Part shown: positions 13,927-27,630 of the stretch, piece by piece
Position numbering within the stretch: position 1 is the stretch's first letter
Layout of the letters: the number at the start of each line of letters is the position of its first letter
NCBI GenBank assembly: GCA_902582845.1
Contig: CACHTQ010000007.1
Span: forward strand, 1 to 47,959
From: an uncultured Pelagibacteraceae bacterium
GTDB taxonomy: Bacteria; Pseudomonadota; Alphaproteobacteria; Pelagibacterales; Pelagibacteraceae
Length of the DNA: 47,959 nucleotides
Direction of reading: 5' to 3'
The notes under the pieces: generated by a model
Told to the model about the DNA's origin: nothing
The model's input: the letters and a program-made list of their open reading frames with translations, nothing else
Database searches by the model: none
Position numbers and translations under genes: made by a program

Positions 13927-13953
13927 AAATTAGCAAAAATCCATTGCTAATTT
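13927..13953 (-). promoter_or_regulatory. Inverted repeat between dnaG and rpoD
   Basis: A perfect 10-bp inverted repeat (AAATTAGCAA / TTGCTAATTT, loop 7 nt) sits 7 nt after the dnaG stop and 33 nt before the rpoD start. There is no T-tract, so it is more likely an mRNA processing or stability element than a terminator. E. coli has a processing site at the same place between these genes. TATTATAT follows on the minus strand and could serve as an internal rpoD -10. Confidence 0.5.
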
Positions 13954-13960
13954 ACTAGGA

Positions 13961-15736
13961 TTAATTGGTTTTTCTCTCGTTTTTGAGCTCTTTTAGCTCA
14001 TTAAACGTTGTTTCGCTCATATCCTCAGAAAACTTCGATTCTAATTCTTGAATTCTCATTTCTAAATCATAATTGAATAGATCTTTCGAAATATCATCAA
14101 GCAATTCTATAACTTGATTGTCATTTTTAGGTTTATTCTTAATTATATGTTTAATAGGCGCAAATTTATTAATCTTATCAAGCAGCTGTTTATCCAAATT
14201 AAGATCTTCAATACATATCTTATCATCAGACTTGAATTTTGAAATAATAGAACCAAATATTTGTTTATTTATTTCAGTAAATATTTTGATATTTTCAATT
14301 AGATGAATGTTTGTCTGAAATAAAGATAAATTATTTAATAACAAATATAATAAAGAAAACTCTTTTAATTCTACAGCAGTAATTCCTTGGCTTTCATTAA
14401 AAATTTTTTTTGTTGATTCAAGTGATTTTGTTTTTCTTACAAAAAATTTATTTTTATTTTGATTAGAATGTGGTGTTAATTCTGCAATTTTCTCTAAAAA
14501 AAATTCAAGAACATATTTTTTAATAAAATTATCTTTAATTGTATTTACTATTGATCTTAGTTTTTTTTCAAATATTGCCATAGAAGAGGGGTTATTTTCG
14601 GTTTGTTTTCTATAATGGCTGAAAATAAATTGGTGAATTGGTAATTTGTTCTGTTTAGTAAAATCTAAAAAAAAATTTTTACCATTTTTATTAACAAAAC
14701 TATCAGGGTCCTCTTTATCTGGTAAAAATAAAAAAGATATCTGTTTCTCAGGTTTCAGTTCTTTAATAGAATTTTCTGCTGCTCTCAAAGCGGCTTTATA
14801 GCCACTCTCATCTCCGTCAAAACAGATTATAATGTCATCAAAGAACTGATTTAATGTTAAAATTTGTTTATCAGTTAAAGAAGTGCCAAGATTTGCAACA
14901 ACGTTTTCAACTCCATTTTTACTTAAACCAACTACATCCATATAACCTTCAACTAAAAAAATATGATCTAGCTTATTAGATAATTTCCTCGCTAAGTCTA
15001 AATTATAAAGATTTGAACCCTTTTTAAAAAAGTTAGTCTCTGGTGAATTAATATATTTTGCTAAATAATCTAAATTTTCAATTATTCTACCACCCAAAGC
15101 GATTGGCTGTCCTGAAATATTGTTTATCGGAAATATTAATCTTCCTTTGAATCTCTCTACACATTTTTTTTTCTTTTCATCAAAATAAAATAAACCACTT
15201 TGTAATAAAGTTTTTTCATCAAATTCTTTTTTAAGTTCGTCAAAAAAACTTGGATTTTTTTCAACAAAACCAATTTTGAATTTTTTAACCTCATTTTTAC
15301 CTAATGATCTATTCTTTAAATAATCTCTGGCATTTGAGAGTTTTTCATTTTTTAATAGCTGCTCATGATGATAATCAACATATTTGTTATAAATTGATAA
15401 ATACGCTTTCCAATTTTTTTCTCTCTCTTCATCTTGTTTTGTAAATAGATACGGTTGCATTCCCGCAATATTAGCAAGATATTTTACTGCTTCTCCAAAC
15501 CTTAAGTTTTGCGTTTTCATAACAAAATCAAAAATATTTCCATGCTCTGAAGTTGCGAAGCAATGATAAAATTCTTTTTCATCATTTACTGTAAAGGAAG
15601 GGGTCTTCTCATTTTTAAAAGGTGATAGTCCAACAAACTCCTTTCCCCTTTTTTTTAAAGCTACAACTTTTGAAACAACGCTAGAAACTTTAAGACGAGT
15701 TTTAATTTCATCTAGATATTCTTTTGGATATTTCAT
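13961..15736 (-). CDS. dnaG: DNA primase DnaG
   Basis: This 591-aa primase lays down RNA primers at the replication fork. The N-terminal domain (residues 1-95) has the family framework GLSPFKNEKTPSFTVNDEK and YHCFATSEHGN. Of the four canonical zinc ligands (C-x2-H ... C-x2-C), only one Cys is kept; the others read Ser, Lys and Ser/Thr. The TOPRIM core follows with FLVEGYMDVVGL (catalytic Glu) and IICFDGDESGYKAA (DxD). The C-terminal third, which binds the DnaB helicase, is poorly conserved. Loss of zinc ligands is, as I recall, common to alphaproteobacterial DnaG, so this is not a sign of decay. The start overlaps the yqeY stop by 1 nt. Confidence 0.96.
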   Translation of the reverse strand: MKYPKEYLDEIKTRLKVSSVVSKVVALKKRGKEFVGLSPFKNEKTPSFTVNDEKEFYHCFATSEHGNIFDFVMKTQNLRFGEAVKYLANIAGMQPYLFTKQDEEREKNWKAYLSIYNKYVDYHHEQLLKNEKLSNARDYLKNRSLGKNEVKKFKIGFVEKNPSFFDELKKEFDEKTLLQSGLFYFDEKKKKCVERFKGRLIFPINNISGQPIALGGRIIENLDYLAKYINSPETNFFKKGSNLYNLDLARKLSNKLDHIFLVEGYMDVVGLSKNGVENVVANLGTSLTDKQILTLNQFFDDIIICFDGDESGYKAALRAAENSIKELKPEKQISFLFLPDKEDPDSFVNKNGKNFFLDFTKQNKLPIHQFIFSHYRKQTENNPSSMAIFEKKLRSIVNTIKDNFIKKYVLEFFLEKIAELTPHSNQNKNKFFVRKTKSLESTKKIFNESQGITAVELKEFSLLYLLLNNLSLFQTNIHLIENIKIFTEINKQIFGSIISKFKSDDKICIEDLNLDKQLLDKINKFAPIKHIIKNKPKNDNQVIELLDDISKDLFNYDLEMRIQELESKFSEDMSETTFNELKELKNERKTN

Positions 15737-16197
15737 TATTTATTTAATATTTGTTTTAACAAGGCGCCAGCTTTTGAAAAATCAATTTCATCGGCATGCT
15801 TTTTTTTTAATTCACCCATTACTTTTCCCATGTCTTTAATAGAGCTTGCGCTTAATTTGGAAATAATTTCCTCACATATTTTTTTAGTATCTTCATCATT
15901 AAGCTGTTTAGGTAGAAAACTTGACAGAATATTAAATTCGTTTTGCTCAATTTCTAGAAGATCAGAGCGATTATTTTTTTTATAAATATCAATTGATTCG
16001 GTTCTTTGCTTCATCATCTTTTTTAACAATTTTTTTATATCCTCATCATCTGTCTCTTTTTTGTTGGGGCCAGACCTGTTTGAAATATCGAGATCCTTAA
16101 TTGATGATAAAATTAACCTATAAGTTGAGATTTTAATTTTATCTTTAGATTTTAATGCATTTTTATATTCTGCTTCAATTGTTTCTTTTAAAGACAT
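15736..16197 (-). CDS. yqeY: GatB/YqeY domain protein
   Basis: This 153-aa protein is the stand-alone YqeY form of the tail domain of the amidotransferase subunit GatB. It starts MSLKETIEAEYKNALKSKDK and ends with the conserved MGKVMGELKKKHADEIDFSKAGALLKQIL, both hallmarks of the family. Full length for YqeY is about 150 aa. GatB tails bind tRNA; the role of the free domain is unsettled. It is the first gene of the yqeY-dnaG-rpoD series and diverges from carA over a 124-nt gap that must contain both promoters. This arrangement is common in alphaproteobacteria. Confidence 0.93.
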   Translation of the reverse strand: MSLKETIEAEYKNALKSKDKIKISTYRLILSSIKDLDISNRSGPNKKETDDEDIKKLLKKMMKQRTESIDIYKKNNRSDLLEIEQNEFNILSSFLPKQLNDEDTKKICEEIISKLSASSIKDMGKVMGELKKKHADEIDFSKAGALLKQILNK

Positions 16198-16321
16198 AAT
16201 TTTAATCTACTTTAAAGAAAAAATTCTTCAAAAGAAAAATTGTTTTTTTACAATTTTATATTACATCTCTGTTGCGATAATAAATCAATTATTGTATTAA
16301 CCTTTAACTTATGAGTTGTAA

Positions 16322-17515
16322 TTGATCAAAAAAGTTAAAAAAGCTCACTCAAAAAATTCTCAAAAAAATACAGGTATTTTAGTTTTAGAAAACAAAAAGA
16401 TTTTTAGAGGTATTGGAATTGGATATGAGGGAGAGGCAACAGGTGAAGTTTGCTTTAATACCTCATTAACTGGGTACCAAGAAATAATATCAGATCCTTC
16501 TTATGCAGGACAAATAATAAACTTTACCTTCCCTCATATTGGAAATGTAGGTACAAACAAAGAAGATTTTGAATCTGATAAAATATGGACTAAAGGGGTT
16601 ATTTTTAATTCTGAGATAACCTCACCATCGAATTATAGATCTTTTCAACATTTAGATGCTTGGTTAAAAAAAAATAAGATAGTTGGAATTACTGGACTTG
16701 ATACAAGAAGTTTAACGAATTTTATTAGAGATAAAGGTGCTCCAAAAGGAACCATTGCTTACTCAAAGAAAAGTAAATTTCATATCAACAAACTTATTAA
16801 TTCTACGATCAAATGGAGCGGGCTAAAAAATTTAGATTTAGCAGAAAAAGTTACCACACAGAAAAATTATATTTGGAAAGGATTTAAAACTTGGAGAAAA
16901 GAATATGGTTTTAGAAAAAATAATCAAAATTCATTTCATGTAGTCGCCGTAGATTATGGAATAAAAAAAAATATTTTGAGATATTTTTCTGATTTTAAAT
17001 GTAAAGTTACCGTAGTTTCTTGTAAAACACCTGCGGAAAAAATTTTATCTCTTAAACCTGATGGTGTCTTCTTGTCTAATGGTCCTGGAGATCCAGCTGC
17101 AACAGGAAAATATGCAATTCAAATAATTCAAAACCTTATTAAAAAGAAAATACCATTATTTGGTATCTGTCTTGGTCATCAGATACTCGCACTTGCATTA
17201 GGTGGTAAAACAAAAAAAATGAAATTAGGTCATAGAGGAGCAAATCATCCGGTTAAAAATTTATTTAGTGAAAATGTCGAAATCACAAGCCAAAATCATG
17301 GTTTTGAAGTTGTAAGAGAAAACTTACCGAAAAATATTCAGATTACTCATAAGTCATTGTTCGATAATAGTATCGAGGGAATAAGATTAAAGAATAATCC
17401 TGTATTCTCAGTTCAATATCACCCAGAGTCAAACCCCGGACCACAAGATAGTGTCTATTTATTCCAGGAATTTATTAACAATATGAAAAAAAATGCCAAA
17501 AAGAAAAGATCTTAA
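16322..17515 (+). CDS. carA: Carbamoyl-phosphate synthase small subunit
   Basis: This 397-aa glutamine amidotransferase subunit supplies ammonia to CarB for carbamoyl phosphate, the precursor of arginine and pyrimidines. The N-terminal domain has [20 protein letters not shown]. The class I amidotransferase domain has [10 protein letters not shown] and [15 protein letters not shown], with the nucleophile Cys near residue 282, and the His/Glu of the triad in [12 protein letters not shown]. The start is a TTG at 16322; the only nearby upstream ATG runs into a stop after four codons. It overlaps carB by 23 nt, so the two subunits are produced together. Confidence 0.97.
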   Translation: MIKKVKKAHSKNSQKNTGILVLENKKIFRGIGIGYEGEATGEVCFNTSLTGYQEIISDPSYAGQIINFTFPHIGNVGTNKEDFESDKIWTKGVIFNSEITSPSNYRSFQHLDAWLKKNKIVGITGLDTRSLTNFIRDKGAPKGTIAYSKKSKFHINKLINSTIKWSGLKNLDLAEKVTTQKNYIWKGFKTWRKEYGFRKNNQNSFHVVAVDYGIKKNILRYFSDFKCKVTVVSCKTPAEKILSLKPDGVFLSNGPGDPAATGKYAIQIIQNLIKKKIPLFGICLGHQILALALGGKTKKMKLGHRGANHPVKNLFSENVEITSQNHGFEVVRENLPKNIQITHKSLFDNSIEGIRLKNNPVFSVQYHPESNPGPQDSVYLFQEFINNMKKNAKKKRS

Positions 17516-20500
17516 AAAAATTTTAGTTGTAGGTGCTGGACCAATTATCATTGGTCAAGCTTGTGAATTTGATTATTCAGGAACTCAAGCTTGTAAAGCA
17601 TTAAAAGATGAAGGTTATAAAGTTGTATTAATTAATTCAAATCCAGCAACAATTATGACTGATCCGGATGTTGCTGATAAAACTTACATTGAGCCTATTA
17701 CTTTAGATGTTTTAGAAAAGATTCTCAAAAAAGAAAAACCAGATGCAATTCTCCCAACTATGGGCGGCCAGACTGCTCTTAATCTTGCAATGGAAGCAGA
17801 AAAAAAAGGAATTTTAAAGAAATATAAAATTGAATTAATTGGCGCAAATTCAAAAGCTATTTCCAATGCAGAGGATAGAAAGAAATTTAGAAAAAACATG
17901 CTTGATATTGGTTTAGATCTTCCAAAATCTGAAATTGTAAACAATATAAATCAAGCATCAAGAGTTTTAAATAAAATTGGTTTGCCTGCAATAATTAGGC
18001 CAGCTTTTACACTCGGAGGTTTAGGAGGGGGAATAGCAAAAAATAAAAAGGATTATCTAAAAATTATCAAAAATGGTTTGCATGAGTCTCCTGTGAGCCA
18101 GGTACTTGTGGAAGAGTGTTTAGAAGGTTGGAAAGAATTTGAAATGGAGGTTGTAAGGGATAAAAAAGATAATTGTATAATTATTTGTTCAATAGAGAAT
18201 GTAGATCCGATGGGAATACACACAGGAGACTCAGTTACTGTTGCTCCTGCATTGACATTAACTGACAAGGAATATCAAGTCATGCGAAATGCCTCTATTG
18301 CGTGTTTGAGAAAAATTGGAGTTGAGACAGGTGGTTCAAATGTTCAGTTTGCAATAAATCCTAAAAATGGACGAATGGTAATAATCGAGATGAACCCTAG
18401 AGTATCAAGGTCATCAGCCCTTGCATCAAAAGCAACTGGATTTCCCATTGCCAAAGTTGCTGCAAAACTTGCGGTTGGGTACACGTTGGATGAATTAAAA
18501 AATGAAATTACCAAAGTTACTCCAGCATCATTTGAACCAAGTATAGATTATGTAGTAACCAAAATTCCAAGATTTACTTTTGAAAAATTTTCAACTTCTC
18601 CGGCAATTCTAGGAACGTCAATGAAATCAGTAGGGGAAGCAATGGCAATTGGAAGAAACTTTAAAGAGTCTCTTCAAAAAGCATTAGTTTCTCTTGAGAC
18701 TGGTTTCTCAGGGTTAGACAGAATATTTAATCTAAATAAAAAACAAATTGAAAAAAGACTGAAAGAAAATATTCCAAATAAAATCTTACTTGTTGCTGAA
18801 GCAATGAGAAAAAAAATCAAACTTAAAAGAATTTATAATTTATCAAAAATTGATCCTTGGTTCTTAAACCAAATTAAAGAAATTATAGAAAATGAAATTA
18901 AAATCAAAAATAATGGATTACCTAAAAATTTTGATGATTTTAACCAAATAAAATCAATAGGTTTTTCAGATAAAAAGCTTTCTGAGCTGTCAAATTTATC
19001 TGAAGATATTGTGAGAAAAAAAAGAACTGCACTTAAAATTTTGCCAGTATTTAAAAAAGTTGATACTTGTGCTGCAGAATTCAAATCCTTTACACCATAC
19101 ATGTACTCAACATATCAAAGAAATTTCTCAATAAATTCAGAGTGTGAAGCTGACCCGTCTGTTAAAAAAAAAATTATAATATTAGGTGGAGGGCCTAATA
19201 GAATAGGACAAGGAATAGAATTTGATTATTGCTGTTGTCAAGCAAGTTTTGCCTTAAAGGCTGCTGGTTTTGAGACTGTAATGATTAATTGTAATCCTGA
19301 GACTGTCTCGACAGATTATGACACTAGTGATAGATTATATTTTGAACCTTTAAAGGAAGAATATGTTTTCAATATTATAAATAGAGAGAAAGATAAAGGG
19401 AATTTAGTAGGTATCATTACGCAATTTGGTGGTCAAACTCCAATAAAATTGGCAAAATTTTTACATGATAACAATCTTCCAATTTTAGGAACTCAATACT
19501 CATCTATAGATCTAGCAGAAGATAGAGATAGATTTAGAAAACTTTTAAAAAAATTAAATTTAAATCAAGCTGAAAGTGGAATTGCAAAAAATTTTAAACA
19601 AGCAATTAAAATATCTGAAAAGATAGGTTTGCCCTTAATGGTAAGACCCTCTTATGTTCTTGGAGGAAGGGCTATGGAAATTGTTTATGAAAAAAGTCAG
19701 CTCAAAAATTTTGTGGAAGAAGCTTTTAAAGCTGCGGAAAAAAACCCAATTCTTATAGATAAATTTATTGATCATGCGATGGAGGTTGATGTTGATGCTG
19801 TATCTGATGGTAGAGAAGTGCATGTGGCTGGAATAATGCAACACATTGAAGAAGCAGGAATTCATTCTGGTGACTCTGCTTGCAGCCTACCACCTGTTTC
19901 CATAAAACCTTTTTTAATAAAAGAAATTGAAAGCCAAACAAAAAATTTAGCTATAGCACTTAAAGTAAAAGGTTTCATGAATGTTCAATATGCAATAAAG
20001 AAAGACGAAATTTTTGTTATTGAAGTAAACCCAAGAGCTAGCCGGACTGTTCCTTTTGTTTCAAAAGCTAAAGGAATACCATTGGCAAAGATAGCTTCTA
20101 GAGTTATGGCTGGTGAGAAACTTTCAAAATTTAATTTAAAAGATAAATCTAAAGGAATGTTTGCTGTAAAAGAGGCTGTTTTTCCGTTTAATAAATTTCC
20201 TAATAGTGATTTATTATTGGGTCCAGAAATGAAATCAACTGGAGAAGTGATGGGATTTGACAAAAATTTTGGAATGGCCTACGCAAAAAGCCAGATAGCA
20301 TCATCTAATTCGTTACCTAAAAGAGGACTAGCTTTTTTATCATTAAAAGACTCTCATAAAGATGAAGGAATAGGGCTTGCAAAGGAACTTTTAAAACTAA
20401 AGTTTAGTTTGTGTGCCACAAAAGGAACTGCTGAATATATTCAAAAACATGGTATGAATTGTAAAATTATTAATAAAGTAAGTAGTGGATCACCTCATAT

Positions 20501-20717
20501 CGTTGATGTGCTTGACTCCAAAAAAATAGCTTTAGTAATTAATACTGGTGGTGGTAACACAGAACATAGATTAAATGATGCTATTGCTTTAAGAAGAGCA
20601 ACACTTAAAAATAAAGTGCCTTACTGCACAAATATGTCAACAGCGCTTGCATGTATTGAGGGTATTAAATCACTTAAAACGAAAAAATTAGAGGTCACGT
20701 CTCTTCAAAATATTTAA
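17493..20717 (+). CDS. carB: Carbamoyl-phosphate synthase large subunit
   Basis: At 1074 aa this is a full-length CarB. It contains two homologous ATP-grasp halves. The first half starts [20 protein letters not shown] and includes [10 protein letters not shown] and the ATP-grasp segment [20 protein letters not shown]. The second half starts [20 protein letters not shown] and includes [20 protein letters not shown]. Residues after about 940 form the MGS-like regulatory domain ([17 protein letters not shown] ... VINTGGG), where UMP and ornithine act in enterobacteria. The gene overlaps carA at its start and converges on a dioxygenase gene with a 4-nt overlap. Confidence 0.98.
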   Translation: MPKRKDLKKILVVGAGPIIIGQACEFDYSGTQACKALKDEGYKVVLINSNPATIMTDPDVADKTYIEPITLDVLEKILKKEKPDAILPTMGGQTALNLAMEAEKKGILKKYKIELIGANSKAISNAEDRKKFRKNMLDIGLDLPKSEIVNNINQASRVLNKIGLPAIIRPAFTLGGLGGGIAKNKKDYLKIIKNGLHESPVSQVLVEECLEGWKEFEMEVVRDKKDNCIIICSIENVDPMGIHTGDSVTVAPALTLTDKEYQVMRNASIACLRKIGVETGGSNVQFAINPKNGRMVIIEMNPRVSRSSALASKATGFPIAKVAAKLAVGYTLDELKNEITKVTPASFEPSIDYVVTKIPRFTFEKFSTSPAILGTSMKSVGEAMAIGRNFKESLQKALVSLETGFSGLDRIFNLNKKQIEKRLKENIPNKILLVAEAMRKKIKLKRIYNLSKIDPWFLNQIKEIIENEIKIKNNGLPKNFDDFNQIKSIGFSDKKLSELSNLSEDIVRKKRTALKILPVFKKVDTCAAEFKSFTPYMYSTYQRNFSINSECEADPSVKKKIIILGGGPNRIGQGIEFDYCCCQASFALKAAGFETVMINCNPETVSTDYDTSDRLYFEPLKEEYVFNIINREKDKGNLVGIITQFGGQTPIKLAKFLHDNNLPILGTQYSSIDLAEDRDRFRKLLKKLNLNQAESGIAKNFKQAIKISEKIGLPLMVRPSYVLGGRAMEIVYEKSQLKNFVEEAFKAAEKNPILIDKFIDHAMEVDVDAVSDGREVHVAGIMQHIEEAGIHSGDSACSLPPVSIKPFLIKEIESQTKNLAIALKVKGFMNVQYAIKKDEIFVIEVNPRASRTVPFVSKAKGIPLAKIASRVMAGEKLSKFNLKDKSKGMFAVKEAVFPFNKFPNSDLLLGPEMKSTGEVMGFDKNFGMAYAKSQIASSNSLPKRGLAFLSLKDSHKDEGIGLAKELLKLKFSLCATKGTAEYIQKHGMNCKIINKVSSGSPHIVDVLDSKKIALVINTGGGNTEHRLNDAIALRRATLKNKVPYCTNMSTALACIEGIKSLKTKKLEVTSLQNI

Positions 20718-21376
20718 TCAACTTTCCAATCAGTTTCAAATGTAACATAATTTACTTGAATACATCTTCTTTCTTTAATAATTTTTTTCTTTTCCATACC
20801 GTGCCATGTATTTGGACCACTTGTAAATAAATAACCATAATTATGCTTGTAGGGAACTGTTTTAACTTTTTCTAATTTTTCATTATAAAAATCAGTACCT
20901 AATTCCTCTGATTCATTTGCATTATTTACAAAAATAAGTCCTGACATTAATTTTTCTTTTATGTCACAATGTGGCTTTAACCAAAATCCCTCACGATCAC
21001 ATATAACTTCAAGTCTGACATAAGAACCGGATAAATCTTTATTAATCATTTTGGAGATCGTTTTGCATGTCTCTTTAGATTGAAGTTCATTGATAAATTT
21101 TACTAAATTTGGAAATTGGGAAGCATTTTCTTTTGTAACAAAACATCTAAATTTTATTGCCTTGCCACCTGTAGCTATGCCTTCTCTAAATTCAGCAGCA
21201 CCACCATCAATCGCTCTTGTGCCATCATAATTGAGATTATGTTTCCTTACATCAGGAATATCCGCACCTTCTATTTCTCTAATAGCTTCTTCACTTAAAG
21301 CGTTATTATATTCCCAGTGATTAAATGGCGACTCATACTTTTTTGAGTTTTTCAATATAGAATTAAGAAAAGTCAT
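20714..21376 (-). CDS. 2-oxoglutarate/Fe(II)-dependent dioxygenase-like protein
   Basis: This 220-aa protein has the jelly-roll dioxygenase ligand set: [10 protein letters not shown] (H136-x-D138), a glycine-bounded strand [18 protein letters not shown] (H192) and [10 protein letters not shown], with R203/R204 as candidates to bind 2-oxoglutarate. Length and motif spacing fit the small 2OG-Fe(II) oxygenase families, including those acting on small molecules in cell-surface sugar clusters. Substrate is unknown. It lies downstream of and overlaps the ELM1-like gene by 14 nt, so the two are likely co-expressed. It converges with carB over 4 nt. Confidence 0.75.
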   Translation of the reverse strand: MTFLNSILKNSKKYESPFNHWEYNNALSEEAIREIEGADIPDVRKHNLNYDGTRAIDGGAAEFREGIATGGKAIKFRCFVTKENASQFPNLVKFINELQSKETCKTISKMINKDLSGSYVRLEVICDREGFWLKPHCDIKEKLMSGLIFVNNANESEELGTDFYNEKLEKVKTVPYKHNYGYLFTSGPNTWHGMEKKKIIKERRCIQVNYVTFETDWKVD

Positions 21377-22313
21377 AATCTTTAAATTGTTTCTCTATAT
21401 ATCCCGATATTCTATGAGTTTCATTAAGTTTTTTATAATTCCATTCCTCCACTCTCTCCTCTAAGTTTTTAATTATATCTAGGGATTTAAAAAGCTCAAA
21501 AAATTTTTTGAAGCGAATATTTTTTTTAATAGCTGGCATTTGAGCCACATATATTGGTTTTCCTGACATAGCTGCCTCAGATATCATGGATATAGAGTCA
21601 CAAGTTACAATAATATGATTAGCTAGCTTAAGTGATGACAAATAAGCTTTCTTATCAATATCTTGAATTATAATCTGGTTATCATCAAAAAAATTTTGGG
21701 CTTTATTAATAATTTTTTGCGGTGTTCTCATTGAGGGTATAAAAATTAGCTGATAACCTTGATTGATAAAATTTTTTTTAGTCTTAACAAAGATTTTATC
21801 AATTATTTCATCGTTAAAATCATAATACTTATTTGGACCACCAGCGATAAACGCTATTACTTTTTCTTTTTTAATTCGAGGTTTTAGATAATCAATATTT
21901 TCCTCTAACTCTTTTTCGGTAAGATAATGAATTGCTCCTTTAGTTTTTAGAACATTTGTACCCTCAAGACCATCATGCTCTGGAGCAATAACAAAATCAA
22001 ATTTATTTAATGATACTTTTGGATCCTGAATATGAATGTTCATTATTTTACTTCCAAATTTTTTTTTTAAAAAGATGGATGGAACTACGCTTTTTCTTCC
22101 ACATGAAATTACTAGATTAAATTTTTTTGATATATCATTTTTGAAAACAAAATCTTTTACTGGTGTCAGTTTTGGAGGGATCATTTTCCAAAAATTATTT
22201 AGTTCAATTTTTTCGTGTATAAATTCAAGATTGAGAGCTTTAGCTAGGCCCTCAACTTGGCTAATCATGCCATGCATGCCCTCGGTCAATAATAAACCTT
22301 TTAATTTAGTCAT
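21363..22313 (-). CDS. ELM1-family (DUF1022) protein, GT-B-like fold
   Basis: This 316-aa protein resembles the bacterial ELM1/DUF1022 family. The start LLLTEGMHGMISQVEGLAKAL, the segment NLVISCGRKSVVPSIFLKKK and the HIQDPKVSLNKFDFVIAPEHD stretch are family hallmarks. The C-terminal half has FIAGGPNKYYDF and VTCDSISMISEAAMSGKPI, a pattern like the UDP-sugar-binding half of GT-B glycosyltransferases. The plant homologue is linked to mitochondrial fission, but the bacterial role is unknown. A sugar-nucleotide or envelope function is an inference from the fold. It sits divergent from trxB with a 21-nt gap and overlaps the dioxygenase gene. Confidence 0.82.
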   Translation of the reverse strand: MTKLKGLLLTEGMHGMISQVEGLAKALNLEFIHEKIELNNFWKMIPPKLTPVKDFVFKNDISKKFNLVISCGRKSVVPSIFLKKKFGSKIMNIHIQDPKVSLNKFDFVIAPEHDGLEGTNVLKTKGAIHYLTEKELEENIDYLKPRIKKEKVIAFIAGGPNKYYDFNDEIIDKIFVKTKKNFINQGYQLIFIPSMRTPQKIINKAQNFFDDNQIIIQDIDKKAYLSSLKLANHIIVTCDSISMISEAAMSGKPIYVAQMPAIKKNIRFKKFFELFKSLDIIKNLEERVEEWNYKKLNETHRISGYIEKQFKDYDFS

Positions 22314-22334
22314 TTATCACTATATAGCTTTCAT

Positions 22335-23279
22335 ATGAGTCAAAATCCAACTAAACACACAAAAGTGTTAATAATTGGGTCTGGTCCTGCTGGATACACT
22401 GCTGCAGTTTATGCAGCGAGAGCAATGTTAAATCCAATTTTGGTTTATGGGTCAGAACCTGGGGGCCAACTAACTACAACAACAGATGTTGAAAACTTTC
22501 CTGGATTTGCTGATGTAATTCAAGGTCCATGGCTTATGGATCAAATGAAAGAACAGGCAAAAACAGTTGGAACAGAAATGATTGAGGATCATATAAGTTC
22601 AGTAAATTTAAAAACAACACCTTTTGAGGCTGTAGGAGACACTGGTCAAAAATATACTGCTGATAGCATAATAATTTCCACAGGTGCCCAAGCTAGATGG
22701 TTAAATATTAAATCTGAACAAGAGTTTAGGGGATTTGGTGTATCGGCGTGTGCAACATGTGATGGTTTTTTCTTTAAGGATAAAGAAGTTGCTGTTGTAG
22801 GTGGAGGTAATGCAGCCGTTGAAGAAGCGATGTTTCTTACAAAATTTGCTTCAAAAGTAAAATTAATTCACAGAAGAGATAGTTTGAGAGCTGAAAAAAT
22901 GCTTCAAAAAAAACTTATGGAAAATAAAAAAATTGAAATCATTTGGGATACAGTTGTTGAGGATGTAATTGGAGATAAAGATCCAAAAAATGTTAAAGGA
23001 ATTAAAGTTAAGAATGTGAAAACAAATAAAATTGATGAAATAAAATTAGACGGTGTTTTTATTGCTATTGGTCATGACCCTGCAACTCAATTATTTAAAG
23101 ATCAACTTAGTATGGACAATGAAGGTTATTTGATAACAAAACCAGATTCAACAGAGACTAATGTGCCAGGTGTTTATGCGGCTGGAGACGTAAAGGATAA
23201 AACATTTAGGCAAGCCGTAACTGCTGCTGGTATGGGGTGTATGGCAGCACTAGAAGCTGAAAAGTTTTTATCTCATTAA
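22335..23279 (+). CDS. trxB: Thioredoxin reductase (NADPH)
   Basis: This 314-aa flavoprotein passes electrons from NADPH to thioredoxin. The FAD-binding motif is IGSGPAGYTAAVYAARA at the N-terminus, the redox-active disulfide is in SACATCDGFFF (CxxC), and the NADPH site is VVGGGNAAVEEAMFL. The C-terminal FAD motif is GVYAAGDVKDKTFRQAV. Length is standard. It starts with ATG at 22335, directly divergent from the ELM1-like gene, and is followed 1 nt later by the ADP-ribosylglycohydrolase-like gene, suggesting one transcript. Confidence 0.97.
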   Translation: MSQNPTKHTKVLIIGSGPAGYTAAVYAARAMLNPILVYGSEPGGQLTTTTDVENFPGFADVIQGPWLMDQMKEQAKTVGTEMIEDHISSVNLKTTPFEAVGDTGQKYTADSIIISTGAQARWLNIKSEQEFRGFGVSACATCDGFFFKDKEVAVVGGGNAAVEEAMFLTKFASKVKLIHRRDSLRAEKMLQKKLMENKKIEIIWDTVVEDVIGDKDPKNVKGIKVKNVKTNKIDEIKLDGVFIAIGHDPATQLFKDQLSMDNEGYLITKPDSTETNVPGVYAAGDVKDKTFRQAVTAAGMGCMAALEAEKFLSH

Positions 23280-23280
23280 A

Positions 23281-24228
23281 GTGAAAAATAATCTCCATGT
23301 TTTCTTAGGGGCTACAGTTGCAGATGCAGCAGCCAGACCATTACATTGGGTATATAATCAAAAAAAATTAGGTGTTTATATTAAAGGAAAAAAGGACTTT
23401 TCTTTCTTAAAAAAGAATAGAAGTCCCTTCTATAATATCAAAACTGGAAAAGTCTCTGGTTACAATGAAATTAGCCAAGTGATGTTTCACACGCTACTGG
23501 ATGGACACGAAAATATAGAGAAACGTTTCAAAAAAAAAATCCTTAAAAACTTTGGCCCTGGAAGTAAATATTGGAAAAATTTAAAACTGAGGTCTAAATA
23601 TAAAAAAGTCAAAGACTGGCGTGGTATAGTCAAGGGACCGTGGATACATCAAAATATTATTGAGTCGGTAAAAAATATCAAGTTGAAAAAGAAGATCTCT
23701 GGTGGTGTAAAAGTTAATGAGTCAGATGGTTTTTGTGCTACTCTTCCATATTTTCTTTATGGCTTTGATTTTAAAAGTTTAGAAAAAATTTTCAAAATTG
23801 TAACAGTTTCAAAAATAAGCTTTAAATATGCTATGGCAAAATTTTATTTAATAGATTTTGCGTTAAAGGGAGCTGAAGACCCAATCAAAGAATTCATTAA
23901 AAAATTCAATAGAAATCCTTTTTTTAAAGGAATTGTTAATGACATTAAAAAAATAATAAAATTTGGAACAAAGTTTGATACAACTACGATTAAGAAACTA
24001 GGTATGGCTTGTAGCTATCCAGGAACTTTTAACAGCTCAATATATACAATTATTAATTCAAAAAATTATAAAGATGCTATTTTAAAAACAATAAAGGCAG
24101 GTGGGTGCAATTGTTCAAGAGCAAATTTTACTGGAGCATATTTTGCAGCTTTAAATGGTATAAATTCTATTCCAAATAATTGGATTAAAAAAACAATCCC
24201 AGCAAAAAAAATTTTAAATCAAAAATAA
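23281..24228 (+). CDS. ADP-ribosylglycohydrolase / J1-crystallin-like protein
   Basis: This 315-aa protein begins GTG and carries GATVADAAARPLHWVYN, the N-terminal signature of the ADP-ribosylglycohydrolase family in its J1-crystallin branch. Near the C-terminus, GGCNCSRANFTGAYFAALNG and IPNNWI match the second signature. In this copy the usual metal-binding Asp-Asp pair in the C-terminal motif (GGDN/GGCN position) reads GGCNC, so classical Mg-dependent hydrolysis may be altered. Biological substrate in bacteria of this group is unclear. It follows trxB by 1 nt, and its stop lies next to the convergent aminotransferase. Confidence 0.78.
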   Translation: MKNNLHVFLGATVADAAARPLHWVYNQKKLGVYIKGKKDFSFLKKNRSPFYNIKTGKVSGYNEISQVMFHTLLDGHENIEKRFKKKILKNFGPGSKYWKNLKLRSKYKKVKDWRGIVKGPWIHQNIIESVKNIKLKKKISGGVKVNESDGFCATLPYFLYGFDFKSLEKIFKIVTVSKISFKYAMAKFYLIDFALKGAEDPIKEFIKKFNRNPFFKGIVNDIKKIIKFGTKFDTTTIKKLGMACSYPGTFNSSIYTIINSKNYKDAILKTIKAGGCNCSRANFTGAYFAALNGINSIPNNWIKKTIPAKKILNQK

Positions 24229-27611
<3,383 letters not shown>

Positions 27612-27630
<19 letters not shown>

